Source: Anticarsia gemmatalis
Taxonomy: Eukaryota > Arthropoda > Insecta > Lepidoptera > Erebidae
Direction of reading: 5' to 3'
Assembly (NCBI RefSeq): GCF_050436995.1
Contig: NC_134776.1
Location: forward strand, 17,153,001 to 17,217,000
Length of the DNA stretch: 64,000 nucleotides
Position 1 is the stretch's first letter, and every line of letters begins with the position of its first letter. The notes beneath the pieces were generated by a model. That model worked only from the letters and a program-made list of their open reading frames with translations. It searched no databases and was not told where the DNA came from. The position numbers were made by a program, and so were the translations under genes. This document shows positions 46,836-59,299 of this stretch, piece by piece.

Positions 46836-47841
46836 CTATATCTTATTCATATTAATTTATCTCATAAACAATGTAACAAAAGTTAACTTGGGTTCTGATC
46901 CGTCTTACGTTCGTCAATCTCGTGATCGTTTAGGTACTTAAACGCTCTATAAAAATCGATACTGTATTCATATTACATCTGTACGAGTGTACGGTGTACA
47001 TACGTGCATCGCTCGGTTTACGTAAAGCTGGGCTGTTTGCGATGCTTCAAAAAGCAGAATAACATACGGAATGACTAAAAAAAACAATGTCGGATTTAAC
47101 AAGCCCTTAAACGAATAATCCGAATATCGGTACAAAATAAATACTGATGTTAAATCCGTCTGAATGACTTTCGAAGTGATTTTTATTGACTGTCTGCACC
47201 ATTGATATGTAGTTATGAAGTTCCTGTTAGCAAATAGTTGTTATGGACTCGCTTTGAGAGGAAACATGGAATGTTGACTGAAGTGCACCCGGTCCGTGGC
47301 TCAAAAATCAAAAATAAGTTGAAATGCGCACCCATGTGTAAGAGGTCCAAAGTTTCACCGTTTTAAAAATTGTAACTCCAATGTTTCGTATTTTTTGATC
47401 AGTGGGAAGTGAAATACGGTAGACTGATTTATTCTGTTTGGTAGAATGATATGAAAATGATACGTGATAATAGCAGTGTTGTGATACATTTATAATAGAT
47501 CATTATCCTTATTGACTTGATCAATTTTTTGTTAGTTTGCAAAATATATTGCTATTTATTAAAAGCGTATTTTAATGTTTGAAATCAATTTCACGAATGC
47601 AAATATAAACTGTGAACCTAGTTGATGATCACAGAAAACTATTTTCCGTATGTTCGTTGATTAAAGGGGCCGATGGATAATAGCTTCAAGGGTGGACAGA
47701 CAAACGGCTACTTATTTCATTAAATATGAATGCTCAAGTAGTTTGCGTGGTCATTGTTTTACCTCTTTAGCTTTGATAGTATAGAGTCGCAGTGATATAA
47801 ATAGTAAGTATAATATAATGTACATTTTTTTTGTTTGTTAT
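46836..47841. other. AT-rich intergenic sequence
   Basis: Nothing recognised. Confidence 0.4.
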
Positions 47842-48033
47842 AAAAAGACAACACCCGCATTTAGAATTTTTCTTGTGTCGCGGGAATTTTACAAACATAC
47901 AAATAACGGACACAAAGCACGACCAGACCCGAAAGAATTGTGTGGTGTGGGAATCGAACCCACGTCCTCCCGATTGGTATCCCGAATGGTATTGGCGAGA
48001 CGATCTAAACCACTGCGCCACGGAGGAAGTCAG
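47842..48033 (-). mobile_element. tRNA-derived SINE
   Basis: On the minus strand, CTCCGTGGCGCAGTGGTTTA (box A) is followed by GTGGGTTCGATTCCCACAC (box B) and a body with TGTCCGTTATTTGTATG and TCCCGCGACACAAG, ending in a T/A-rich tail. The three overlapping open frames here are shadows of the SINE. The same family recurs at 52092-52295. Confidence 0.85.
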
Positions 48034-48894
48034 CAGTCACATTACTCGGGGATGGAAAGGTGCATCAGGATATAACAAGGAGTAATTATACTAATATAAT
48101 AAATTCGAATGGCTGTATGGAGTGTAATGTTGTATATGTTTTTTCAGGCGGTATTTACATTCTGCTTCCTTCGTGTGGTATTCACAGATTTTAACACTAA
48201 GATTGACATTGGCGTTTACTGCCGGACAGTGTTACACATAAGCTTGTCAAACATAAATTGCCAGAAGGAAACCTTTGATTTCTTGGTTCATTAACCGTAT
48301 AGATTTGTTCACCACTTCATTTAAGACTTAACTTTTAAGTAGTTCGTGCGACCGTTAAATGACTTTTTAAGCAAATAACATAATCGTGGAACTGGGACCC
48401 TTAAGTTCTTAAGTTTTTAAGCTTTATTACATCTTAGGCCAAAAGTAGTCATACAGCGTGCCTTACGCGGTCAGCATTCATTGAAATAAAAATCAATAGA
48501 GTTCACTGGAAAATTTCAACCGTAGTAAATATTCTTTACAAATCTCGGAGACCACTCACCAAGCCTTAGTAGTTAGTAATATACAGATCGTTTAAGAGGT
48601 TTCTTTTATTGAGTAGTACTGAAAAAGAATTAAGATCCTACCTCCATACCCGGGAACATTTTTCTGTAAGCATTTCATTCAGTACTTACTATGACTTTAT
48701 TATCTTACTTTCCTATCATCGAGATGTTTGTTTAAGAAGTGAATTGAATGCTCTCGTCTTAAGTTTAAATCCATTCATACGGCAGGAGATTCAGAAAATA
48801 TAACTTCCAATTCTCATAATATATTTGTAATATCACTCCTCTTATAAACAAGGGTTACGGGTAACGATATACGAAATACATACACCCTTACCTC
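48034..48894. other. AT-rich intergenic sequence
   Basis: Nothing recognised. The open frames at 48109-48294 and 48609-48803 lack motifs and splice context. Confidence 0.4.
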
Positions 48895-48995
48895 TGTCAA
48901 ATTCCGGGCACGGTATGGAACTAACAATACTAAAATATTCCGGCCAGCCTCGTGATCGGGATAATCAGTCGCCTACACTACTGCTCGACTTTTTA
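48895..48995 (-). mobile_element. degenerate SINE fragment
   Basis: AATTCCGGGCACGGTATGG and CCGGCCAGCCTCGTGATCGG resemble parts of a lepidopteran SINE related to the one at 56775-56958. Badly worn. Confidence 0.4.
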
Positions 48996-49074
48996 AACTA
49001 TTAATGATTTTTATGTCGTTACTCAACAAGCTCATTACAGAAGTAAGCGTAATAATTTATTATTGATTCGAATA

Positions 49075-49323
49075 CCTATACTAATATTATAAAGCTAATG
49101 ATTTTGTTTGTTTGTTTGTTTGAACGCGCTAATATCAGGAACTACTGGTCCGATTTGAAAAATTCAGTGTTAGATAGTCCATTTATCGAGGAAGGCTATA
49201 TGCTATATATCATCACGCTACGACCAATAGGAGCAGAGTACCAATAAAAAATGTTACAAAAACGGGGAAATTTTGACCCATTCTCTCTTATGTGACGAAA
49301 GCAAAGTAGCGCGAGTCAGCTAG
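49075..49323 (-). mobile_element. retroposon copy, minus orientation
   Basis: Begins CTATACTAATATTATAAAGC, has a (GTTT)n run and AACTACTGGTCCGATTTGAA, and ends GCGCGAGTCAGCTAG. Nearly full length relative to 43416-43718. Confidence 0.88.
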
Positions 49324-49460
49324 TTACTCATAATGTGATCTAAACTGATATTCGGCCCAAGTGTCCTTTTTCATCGAAACTAACCAATGGTGCGAGAACC
49401 TGTTTGTAGTGGATAAGTGTGTACACAATATAGGTACAGGTACACTCTATTCAATCACTC

Positions 49461-49670
49461 TTACAACCCGTAGGGACCGGAATGCAGGACCGACGGCTTT
49501 AAGTGCTCTTCGAAGCTTATAGGTCTATGACCCCAACTTCCTTAATCCTTGCTAGGGGAATCACTGAAAGTTTCTTAGCAGAATAGCTCTAGGTTCACTT
49601 AGGATTTGAACCCGAGGTTGCCAATTTGGGCGTAACATTCATAAGACTGTACACCGCTATCCGAGTAGTG
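49461..49670 (-). mobile_element. tRNA-derived SINE, second family
   Basis: On the minus strand, CGGATAGCGGTGTACAGTC is box A-like and CCTCGGGTTCAAATCCTAAG is box B-like, about 40 nt apart. The body contains GAGCACTTAAAGCCGTCGG. Differs from the families at 47842 and 56461. Confidence 0.65.
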
Positions 49671-50740
49671 ATAGATTCAGCTGGAACGAGTATCATAACT
49701 GTTAACATTGGACTTAAACGAACTAAACACGATTTGATTGTGAGCAATTCCATTCACTACCGCTGCCGCACTGAGACAGTGTGATATATGACACCTATGA
49801 ATGTGACATACTAGTGCATGCCTATCTCATAAGTAGGGTAAAATCGTGATGGTTGTAAACAGTACGCGAGTATGTAGCCGGTGTATCTTATAGTCATATT
49901 AAGAGGCGCGCGGCGTTCAATTGCGCAAATACCGCTTAGAATCTCGAATGTATTGCGTAAGTTCACATCAAGGAACATTTTATGCCGCGCAATTTATGAG
50001 TTCCAGCGATTATTCATAGTAGCAGTGGTCAACACTGTTTTACTGATAAAAATATCTTTGAATCTGTTAGCCCTGTCTCGCCTCTGGACCACGGATTAAT
50101 TTTATATTTGCAACAAGCGTAATTGAAATAGTAATTCTTGTTCAAATTGGTCGTAATATGATTGGAAAGCAGGGATTCAAACAGTCAAGATAATTACATT
50201 ATTCGTACCCATCGACATTCTTCTATTTACATACTAAAAAGAGACAAATAAAACAATAATGATAAAAACTTTAACTATGAAGTCTACCTGTTATTAAAAG
50301 ACAGTAAAAGTAAAAAATCAAAGCGTCGTACAATAGTAACTTACAGTATTATAGTTAGTCGAAGCGGGATCTCCCCGCTAGTCGCCAAGCTCGTCGCTAT
50401 CGCTCTTGTCTCGCACCATGCCCCATCAACTACATGTAATGGTGATTCCATTCACGACGTTCGCACAATTTCTCCTCATCGACGCTGTTTAGATTACAGA
50501 TGTACTCTTGTACACAGCGGTGTTACCTTATTAAATAATGACCATGCTTTTTATATATATTTATTGTTATGAAGAATTTATTTGAGAGAGTTCATATGAT
50601 TAAATGGACTTAACCGTGAGTCTCTCATTGAAGGGAGAGACTTGAGCCCTGCAGTGTGTTATTTCACACTTAGGTACTACGTACACAATTAGAAGGTAAT
50701 ATTTAGCAATTTAGAACTGAATAAGAGTTTGGTTCTGAAA
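49671..50740. other. AT-rich sequence with GC-rich patch at 50355-50520
   Basis: The patch contains GCGGGATCTCCCCGCTAGTC and GTCGCTATCGCTCTTGTC, with no open frame of note. It may be an old repeat. Confidence 0.35.
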
Positions 50741-50944
50741 TCTATATTAATATTATAAAGCTGAAGAGTTTGTTTGTTTGTTTGTTTGAATGCGCTATAC
50801 TCAGAAACTACTGGTGCGAATTGAAATGTTTATCACGCTACGACCAATAGGAGCAGAGTACCAGTTAAAAATGTTACAAAAACGGTGAAAATGATGACCT
50901 ATTCTCGCTTATGTGAAGCAAGCGAAGTTGCGCGGATCAGCTAG
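50741..50944 (-). mobile_element. retroposon copy with internal deletion
   Basis: TCTATATTAATATTATAAAG at the left and GCGCGGATCAGCTAG at the right. The block around the TATATATCATCACG junction is missing, giving 204 bp. Confidence 0.82.
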
Positions 50945-51327
50945 TCTGTTATATTGTTTATTTTTTATTCTTCAAAATAGTCTAGCTTTAACGTAGGCTT
51001 TTCAGAGTATTACTTTTAAATAATCAATTGCTTTATTATTACAATGATTTGTGGTACTTCCTGCTTACTACAAATTATTTTCACGCTGTCAATTAGCCCT
51101 TTGAATGATTTGTCATTGTATGGCCAATTAAAACAGTACAGTTAGCTGAGCTTATATTTGCAACACTAATTTAAGCCAATGACTCGCAAGTTGTGTGGTG
51201 ACAAACGCGTAAAAAAGAATATAGATACTTTGCCCTAAATCTTATGAACGCTTACTGTTGTTTGAATGTGTGATTTTGTCGAAGAGGGTAGCATTCAACT
51301 TTGAATCTCGTCTGAAAATCACTATAA

Positions 51328-51468
51328 ATCCTACTAATATTATAAATGCGATAGTTGTTTGTCTGTCTGTTAGTCTGTCGTAGCTTAACTGCAAACCGAT
51401 TTTAACGAAATACAAACATAGTTTGGAGGTAGTAACTAGTAGATGACATAGACTACTTTTCGCGGGAC
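51328..51468 (-). mobile_element. different retroposon 3' end (TATTATAAATGCGA family)
   Basis: ATCCTACTAATATTATAAAT and GTTTGTCTGTCTGTTAGTC, then GCAAACCGATTTTAACGAAA and TAGACTACTTTTCGCGGGAC, match from memory a second abundant lepidopteran LINE tail, distinct from the CTAGCTGACC family although it shares the TACTAATATTATAAA terminus. Confidence 0.65.
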
Positions 51469-51534
51469 ATATAAACAATAAAAATTTACTCCGAGTTTTG
51501 TTTTGTATTTAATTCTCATACACATCTAAACATG

Positions 51535-51693
51535 TTACGACGTTATAAAGTAATATAGTATGAAAGAGTTTTGTCTGTGAGTGTATAAGAGATACAATCG
51601 CATAGTTGCGTCACCAGTGACCTCTTCGCTTCCGACATCTACTTCAGTGGACGTCTTCCCTCGCACACGCTGTTTGTAAACATAACGGCACAT
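51535..51693 (-). CDS. unidentified 52-codon open frame, doubtful
   Basis: From ATG to TAA the frame reads MCRYVYKQRVRGKTSTEVD, then VGSEEVTGDATMRLYLLY and a hydrophobic end. The GC-rich upper half looks more codon-like than the surroundings. No domain was recognised, and the nearby TE density makes an old element fragment more likely than a gene. Confidence 0.15.
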   Translation of the reverse strand: MCRYVYKQRVRGKTSTEVDVGSEEVTGDATMRLYLLYTHRQNSFILYYFITS

Positions 51694-52091
51694 CGCCTTA
51701 ATGGGTCAGGTAGAACCATACAGGAGATGTAATATGAGTTTTAAGAGCAAATTATTCGTTTTCATGTTTTGTGATTTGCAAAATGATTTCTGAATTTCAT
51801 TCATATGGTTCCAAACTAATACAATAAGTTTTCATTGAAAAGACATATAGTTTGCATATTTAGAGTATGCTAAACATGCGATATTTTTTGTTATTTTGAA
51901 AATGCTTAAAATCGAATTTACAGATAATTTTCTGTCAACAGTCATGTTAATTTATCAAAACATGTTTAATAATAATTTATTTAGGTCGACTCAAGTTGAA
52001 AATCTGATAAGAATATTTAAAAACGTAGCACAAACAAGAAATTCGGGTCCGTATAATAGACTTCTGGAATAAAGACTTCCTTTTTCTTTTT

Positions 52092-52295
52092 AAAAAAGAC
52101 AACTCTCGCACTAAGAATTTCTCATGTGTCACGGGGACTTTTACAAACATACAAACAACGGACACAAAGTACAACCAGACGCGAAACAATTATTCGCACA
52201 GATAATTGTCCCGTGTAGTAGTCGAACCCACGACCTCCCGACGCAATAGTAGCGGCGTGGTGACCTAAACCACTGGACCGCGGACGGAGGCAGTC
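52092..52295 (-). mobile_element. tRNA-derived SINE (second copy of the 47842 family)
   Basis: Box A (CAGTGGTTTAGGTCACC) and box B (GTGGGTTCGACTACTACAC) on the minus strand, then the shared body with TTGTCCGTTGTTTGTATG. The head carries a small duplication (GGACCGCGGACGGAGG on the plus strand). Confidence 0.8.
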
Positions 52296-52615
52296 GAAGT
52301 CGGAAGTACGGTTCTACACACTTTCTCATAAAATTTTATCTGTCATGTCAAATAGGTTCTTAAAACTGTTTCAAAGTTAATACCAGTCTATTAATACCGT
52401 CTTAGCAAAACAATCACGGTATCATTCCCTACGTTCTTTACATTACGACTGCATGAAGTGATAGACTCGATCATGTTGACTATTTTATGTGTATCGATCA
52501 CCGCTGCACGCGACCTGCCTTCGACTTGAGTTATGACTTTATAATTATCAAGAGTCGGGCAAGGAGTGGCGACATTGATCTATGTGAGTGATTGAGGGTG
52601 CTCTCTTATTGTATA

Positions 52616-52860
52616 CTAGCTGACCCGCGCAACTTCGATTGCGTCGTAAGAGAGAATGGGTCATTATTTTCCTCGTTTTTGTAACTTATTTACTGGTACG
52701 CTGCTCCTATTGGTCATAGCGTGATGTTATAGCCTATAGCCTCCCTCAATAAATACGCTATCGAACAGTTAAAGAATTCTTCAATTCGCACCAGTAGTTC
52801 CTGATATTAGCGTCTTCAATCAAACAAAATAGTCTACAATTTTATAATATTAGTATAGAT
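52616..52860 (+). mobile_element. retroposon copy
   Basis: CTAGCTGACCCGCGCAACTT to TATAATATTAGTATAGAT, with a diverged middle and a nearly lost (AAAC)n run (CAATCAAACAAAATAG). Confidence 0.85.
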
Positions 52861-52874
52861 TACGGGCGCCTACA

Positions 52875-52975
52875 TACTATATTGGTCATAGAGTGATATT
52901 TTATAGCCTACATTCTACAAAAAAATAAATATATTCCAAATAGTTCTTGAGATTAGCGCGTCCAATCAAAGAAAA
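52875..52975 (+). mobile_element. degenerate retroposon fragment
   Basis: ATTGGTCATAGAGTGATATT, TATAGCCTACATTCT and TTCTTGAGATTAGCGCG repeat the middle of the preceding copy, 15 bp after its end. Confidence 0.6.
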
Positions 52976-53177
52976 GTAGATTGTTTTTTTGTAGAACTGT
53001 GAATAAACGTTTCTATGATTAAACTAGACTTTAGTTATTAGTCAGTTATTCCTTGTTTAGTCTTCGAATTAGCCTATAGACATATATTATTAAGGTTACA
53101 CGAATTAGATATATAGATTAAGGTTACACAAGCACAGCAGGTTTTCGCTGTCAATGGGTGGCATAAGAACAGATGAC

Positions 53178-53366
53178 CTGTACCTCGATTCTGTACAACT
53201 ATCGAGTACCGACAACCGGCTAGCTATCGAAATTTTGACATTTAGAATGTACTGCCAAAATGTTTCCTACGACTCCCGCCAGAGGCGCTGATCAGATTTT
53301 CATACAAAATTTCTCGATGACAGTTCGGTTGTCGGTAGTCGATAGTAGTTGAGAATCGAGGCACTG
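53178..53366. mobile_element. MITE with long terminal inverted repeats
   Basis: The left end reads CTGTACCTCGATTCTGTACA, ACTATCGAGTACCGACAACC; the complement of the right reads CAGTGCCTCGATTCTCAACT, ACTATCGACTACCGACAACC. The arms are about 45 bp with a small indel and enclose about 100 bp (CTCCCGCCAGAGGCGCTGAT). No clear target duplication was found, so the superfamily is open. Confidence 0.75.
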
Positions 53367-53524
53367 CAAGTTTTTTCTATTTATTGCGCTACCGCCTTTT
53401 CAACTGTAACCTATCGCGTATGTGTAAAAATCATAGAAATAGCGTCTCGTTTTTTATCTGGTCTTTTTGCTATTTAAAGAAAGATTCTCTAAATCTAGTG
53501 CGTAGTAAACAACATCAGTGTTTG

Positions 53525-53620
53525 CCATTAAGGTGGCCGCCACGCTACTGCTGCTTCAGGAGGTCGTGAGTTCGATCTCATACGGAACAGATAGCTATTT
53601 GGGCAATCCAAGGACAAAAA
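53525..53620 (+). mobile_element. degenerate tRNA-derived SINE fragment
   Basis: GGAGGTCGTGAGTTCGATCT (box B) and CATACGGAACAGATAGC continue as in other SINE heads. The box A region (GGTGGCCGCCACGCTACTG) is altered. Confidence 0.5.
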
Positions 53621-53881
53621 ATTCAGCGTTACAAGCAATTCTTAGTGGGAGTTGACAATTAGAAAGAAGTAAGGCAGAAGAAAGATAAGTTTCCGTAGTG
53701 AACTTCACAATAAATAAAAAATCGAGGATTCATTGTTCTGTAGTGTCATTTGGATGGTAATTCAATCATCAGTACCATCTTCTTAACACTGGCCCTGCGC
53801 CAGTCTTAACTTTCGAAAACTATAGCGTAATGAGCTATCGATCTGAACCAGGTAGCGGACGGAAATAGACTTATTAGATAA

Positions 53882-54131
53882 ATCTATACTAATATTATAA
53901 AGCTGAAGAGCTTGTTTGTTTGTTTGAACGCGCTAATCTCAGGAACTACTGGTCCAATTTGAAAAATTCTTCAGTGTTAGATAGCCCATTTATCGAAGAA
54001 GGTTATATGCTATATATCATCACGCTACGACCCATAAGAGCAGAATACAATTGAAAAATGTTATAAAAACGGGTAAAATTTTGACCTATTCTCTCTTATG
54101 TGACGCAAGCGAAGTTGCGCGGGTCAGCTAG
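53882..54131 (-). mobile_element. retroposon copy, minus orientation
   Basis: ATCTATACTAATATTATAAA to TTGCGCGGGTCAGCTAG with all internal blocks, so it is close to full length. Confidence 0.9.
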
Positions 54132-56460
54132 CAGTTGGATCATCCTTAGATTTATATTTATTTACGGCATCACGAAAAATATAAGATATTCATCACTTTT
54201 GTCATAGAACTTAGTTAAAAATAGTTTCTCCAGAAGCTCCGGATTTCGCAGTAATATCTGACTCCTAAATAAGATATAAATATGCTTAGTTGTCGTTATA
54301 TGAGGGCCAAACATTGTAATTAAGAGGTCAATGTACTTCAAACAAAATACACAAATCTCTATTACCAATATAACCCATTAAAGTGATCATAATATAATTA
54401 TCATTAGTACTTGACTTAGCATAATGATAATAATATTATCGTTGTCGTAAATATCTATTTTGGTGTTACTAGTAACTATATTAGCTCTTCATTTTTAGGA
54501 GCAATGGCTTGATTAAATATAATTTTATCCTTACTATGATAAAAAAAAACACTTATAATGATAATGTATTTTGTACGTTGTCACAAGGTAACCTTAAAGT
54601 CATTTGTGCCGATTTTTAATAGTTATAATTATTAAGAACTTTATTAAGCGGGTTTCTCAGGTTACCTTTTATTCGCTAACTCATACCTGGAAATAACGAT
54701 TTAGATTCAATTTAATTTTCGAATATATGCCAATATTCAAATGTGTAGTCTTATCAATCTATCATTTCAGATATGATCGGTATTTATTAGGCGAAATCGC
54801 AAAACACTTAAAGCCCTTTTTTAATGGTTTAATAGGTTTCTAATCCTTCTGGCATTGAATGATCCCGTCAACCATAGTAGAAACAAACAGTAAATTTAAT
54901 AATAGTACAATGTTAATAAGTGCTGACCTCAGGTGAAAGTAAGAGCGGCATTGTGAGCGTGTGAGTGAGCCACGACTCGTCATTGCTTGTGACCTAGTAG
55001 AGCGACCGTTGGACCCCAGCTCAGGGGTCTCGGGTCCAAAGTCCGAAAACTTTTGTCTGAAGACCGCATGAGTAACAGTTTATGTAATTTTTGATTAGAT
55101 GTTAAGAATTAGAATATCGAAATTTAATGTTGTGTAAAAGGAAAATGGTGGAAGATTTCGAGACTTTGAAACTATAAACAATAAAGCCTTGTAATGATGT
55201 TATGAAAGAATATTAAACGGATATTGGTTTTATTTCTGGGCTCAGCAGTTTAGCATAGGCCTTAATCGACTTACCTTTAGTGGATTGAATGGATTTTTTA
55301 TTTCTAGATTTATCTGTACTGATAATTGTCCTAATTTGTTCTGTGGCTAGAAAGTTCATCAACATGTGTACCTAATTAGGATAATTTTGCTGATTTTATT
55401 TACCTTTCTATTTATATTATTCAGTAGATACGAAAAATAATGTAATGAAATATTTAAAATACATAAAACTAATATGATAGTTCGAATTACGGTAATTTCG
55501 ATTACAAAATCATTTTGAATATATTGACTATTGTTAAAAATTATGTAAACGAGGTTCGAAAGAAGTTTCCGAAGTAATAAAACGACATGTTTTGATACAA
55601 CCGTAACTTAATAATTACTATTTTATTAGACATTTTTATGGTTTTATGTTGTTGTTTCCAAAATACAGGTTTAGGGCAAGATTTTTTGGATTTAACACTT
55701 GTATGACGTAAGTGACGCCCCCAAAATGATCGAAGACGCTTCATACCCAAGAAAATCATTTAAGTTTTTGAAAAATATTATTTTTTTACATTGAAGAAAT
55801 GCAAATATAGTGTATAGAATTTCTTCAATATAGATTTATTTTTCGTTTTATTTTGAATAACATGAATTTTAACATTTAATAAGAAGTAAGTTCGAAATAT
55901 AACTACAAATATACTCGCAGACATACTCCTGACTCTATTACGAAAAAAACGTAATGTAATAAGAAGCGGCTCAATAGAGATGGCTATGAAAGATTATGAA
56001 GAAATAAAGAAACTTTGGACTTTGTACTTTCCGAAGTCGTTACGAAACTGTTAGTAATTGTGGTGTATCTATGTTAAGTTTAGCGGCGTGACCTCTTAGA
56101 AAGTGAGCTATAATTACGAGATGCGCCTCGGGTTCAATGTACTAAATCATGTTTAAGCACTACTTTCCATCTTGCTGATGGTTTGAGAAAATAATCAGTG
56201 TTACGACCATGGTACTTCAAGTTATGATTACTCTGTGCTTTCTTATTTGGACTTTGCACACATGAAAAAATGTTGTTTAGTATACCGATAGCCGTTCATA
56301 GAAAATCTTGAGTGCTACATATCGTCATAGAGTTTTTAAATAAAACACCATAATATTTATGTTAAAAATAGAAGTTAATTATCCTGCCATGCGTTGGGCT
56401 GTTGTTATACAGCAGCCGTTATAATGTAACTTAAATCAGTTCTTCATGGGGATATTTAAC
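54132..56460. other. AT-rich intergenic sequence
   Basis: Near 54985-55035, GACCTAGTAGAGCGACCG and TCTCGGGTCCAAAGTCCG look like worn box A and box B of a SINE head. The remainder, including the 72-codon frame at 55541-55759, gave nothing. Confidence 0.4.
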
Positions 56461-56710
56461 TGCACGTTTGGCGCAGTGGTTTAAGTGGTCACCTCGCCGC
56501 AATAACCGTAGCGCCGCGTGTGGCGGGTTCGAATCCCACCCGGGACAAATATTTGTGTGATGAGCACGAGTATTTGTTCTGAGCCTGGATGTTAATTTAT
56601 CTATATAAGTATGTATTTAGAAGTATATAAGTATGTTTATCAGTTGTCTGGTTACCATAGTACAAGCTCTGCTTAGTTTGGAATCAGATGACCGTGTGTG
56701 AGTTGTCCTA
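56461..56710 (+). mobile_element. tRNA-derived SINE, third family
   Basis: GTTTGGCGCAGTGGTTTAAG (box A) and GGCGGGTTCGAATCCCACCC (perfect box B) head a body with TGATGAGCACGAGTATTTG, AAGTATGTTTATCAGTTGTC and GAATCAGATGACCGTG, ending GAGTTGTCC before an AT repeat tail. The tRNA-like part lacks a foldable acceptor stem, so it is not a tRNA gene. Confidence 0.88.
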
Positions 56711-56774
56711 AAATATATATAATACATATATATTTTGCCTACTTCCTAACAATAATAAGACATACATACATAAC

Positions 56775-56958
56775 ACCACGCCTGTTGTACCTGAGTAAGA
56801 AGGCAGAAGTATATGAAGTACTCCCACGCTTCTCCATCTACAATGTTAGTCTCATGTCATAGGAGGCGAGTCTGCTATTGAAACATTTGATGAGACCAAA
56901 TAGCACCTTATGCGACCCGGGAATCGGAACCTTATCCTCATCAGCAAGACCACAGAGT
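56775..56958 (-). mobile_element. SINE fragment, fourth family
   Basis: CACGCCTGTTGTACCTGAG, CCACGCTTCTCCATCTACAA and TCATGTCATAGGAGGCGAG form the tail side; GACCCGGGAATCGGAACC is the box-B side on the minus strand. The order fits a lepidopteran SINE I recognise from memory; its head is truncated. Confidence 0.65.
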
Positions 56959-57310
56959 ACAAAATTTATTTATTGCGAAGTAAATGAAAGAACATCATAC
57001 CTCAATTATATTAAACAACCGTATAAATACTTGCGCTAAGAATGTGGTCTGCACGCTATGACCAACACAGACTTGGCAGACATCTTTCCACATTCACATA
57101 ATGACTGCCAGTAATGTGGTTCTTAGCGTGAACTACTAGCCAATGTAATAGGCTAAAAATAGCAGAAAACATTCCCACAGATGTATTAATTACCGTACAG
57201 TTAAAATCGATTTAACACATTACTTTCACTATGTTTTGTTTCAATGTTGGTGTTAAACGTTCAGACAATGTCTTGAATACTGGTGTTCATATATAATAAT
57301 AAATATCATT

Positions 57311-57522
57311 GGACAAATTGCTCTCTTCGTTTGATTCCGAACTAAGCAGAGCCTATGGTTACCATAACTGATAAACATACTAATATACTTCTAAATACAT
57401 ACTTATTTAGACACTTTAAAACTCAGAACTAAAACTCGTGCTCATCACAAATATTTGTTCCGGGTGGGATTCGAACCCACCACAAGCGGCGCTACGGTTA
57501 TTGCGGCGAGGTGACTTAGGCT
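57311..57522 (-). mobile_element. tRNA-derived SINE, third family, opposite strand
   Basis: The complement of 56461-56710, shortened at the head: GGTGGGATTCGAACCCACC (box B), then the same body to GGACAAATTG. It faces the plus-strand copy about 600 bp away and is truncated before box A. Confidence 0.85.
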
Positions 57523-59299
57523 AGTATTTATCTAAGTAGTTAATTCAAGTTTCAGATGATAAAATTCGATAATACATACACAAAAAAATAAAAGCAAAAT
57601 ACAGTGTTTTAATCAACAACAATAACGCTCAGACAAACAATGAACGGTACATCGTACGTACATTTCGTACAAGTTGTTCTACAACTACATAACAAGCCTT
57701 TTGGCCAGTGAGTTGAATGCACAGAAATGTTGAGCGTCTCTTTGAACATTCGTACCTTGTGTCTGTACTCTTCGCAAATCGAATAGCTGTTATGCGGTTG
57801 TTGTACTTTGCCGGGTCTAGGATTTCGATATTCGCCCTATGTATCATGAACTCACGGTTTTCCTATCTATGTGTACTTAAAATCAGATGCTTGCTACTAA
57901 GTCACTGCATCCGCATGATGGATATTGTTTTACTCTGTTAATCGCAGAAGTTAAAATGATTAAAACAAAAGGACGTTCCCAATAGATTTTCAATTCATTT
58001 CAATCTCAATCGATCTACTCTAGATTATAATTATCTGAAGAAGGACATAAATTTTTTATTAAGTCATAATTATTTCTTCAAATTACTTCTAAATCTATTC
58101 ATTAACCATAGGCCATTCCCAGCTTAAAAATAAGCACCAGAGTAACTCGCACCAGTACACAAATATTAAACAAGAAGACATTCTTTAGGATCAATTGCAT
58201 ATGCACGTACTTGTACATCATTTTATGTTCAAATCTAAATGATATTTACGCAAGATGGTGTCATATAATATATGATTATACGGCAAGTTGCAGGTGAGAC
58301 AGTAATTTTCTTCAACAACATAATTGTACCGAACAATAGCTACAGTTAATAGCTCGTAGAAAGCTGTAAAGCAGACTAATCGCTTCACAAAAACTGTGTC
58401 GCTATTTGTACAAGCAAATGCAGTTTTATAACATCGTGTCTTTTTATGACATTTTCAGTAATTGATACACATGTTATTCTTTTACAACAAAATTCTTACC
58501 TTCAAGAAAGTCGCTTGTTTATTGACGAAAAAAAGAATAAGCAATGAGAGTCGGACTTTGGAACTAGAGCTTTATGACTTTCAGAGTCATGAGTATATTA
58601 AAAGTTATTAAAAGAGCAGAATAACTTAGCTTCGAATAGCTCGGACTAGCTGAGTTAGGACTAGCAACTTATAATATCTTAGCCCAGAATCCAGTAGTGT
58701 TATAGTAGTAGTACGTTAGTAAATAGTACCAAAAGGACTTATTTTTTTACGGACTGCACTTCTACTACTGCAGGAGTACATCCAGAATTAGACGTTTTGA
58801 GTCAATTTCGAAAATTATCTCAGTTTTCTCAGAATGGTGATGACTGTACCAGATTAGAACGAAGCGTTGGAACTCGGATGATCTGCTTCTTACAATCGTT
58901 ACTCGTGATTGATTGTTTCCTCAACACTAGAAAGTGTAAACGATCTCCGATTGTGCACTCACAGTTAAAAACACATAATTTATATAATAGCGGGAAGGAA
59001 TCCGTGAATGACGAGCCAAGTCTTGATTTATTGATGAATTCTAAAACCTATTAGCTCTAAATGTAATAGAGACGAAAACGTATTAGATTCCCGAATTTCC
59101 GAAATAAAACAGAAATGCGAAACATTTGCAGGTAAAATCTTTGGAATTTGAATTTAATTTAGCAATAAAACTATTTTACAATATAATATAATAATCCAAG
59201 GTATAATCCGTGTTTACGTTTATTCCCAAGCAAGCAACGCGAAAGTTTAAAAGTAAGGATTGTAGTAAATAACTTTAAAAACCTTTGTTAAAAATATCA
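57523..59299. other. AT-rich intergenic sequence
   Basis: Open frames at 57629-57941 (both strands) and 58797-59054 show no motif or splice context. Nothing else recognised. Confidence 0.4.

Noticed and set aside
47767..48085. Overlapping frames with VGIEPTSS- and WESNPRP-like motifs
   Set aside because: These are translations of a SINE box B (GGAATCGAACCCACG), a well-known false protein signature.
56461..56550. A functional tRNA gene
   Set aside because: Box A and box B are good, but the segment has no pairing acceptor stem and continues into a SINE body repeated at 57311-57522.
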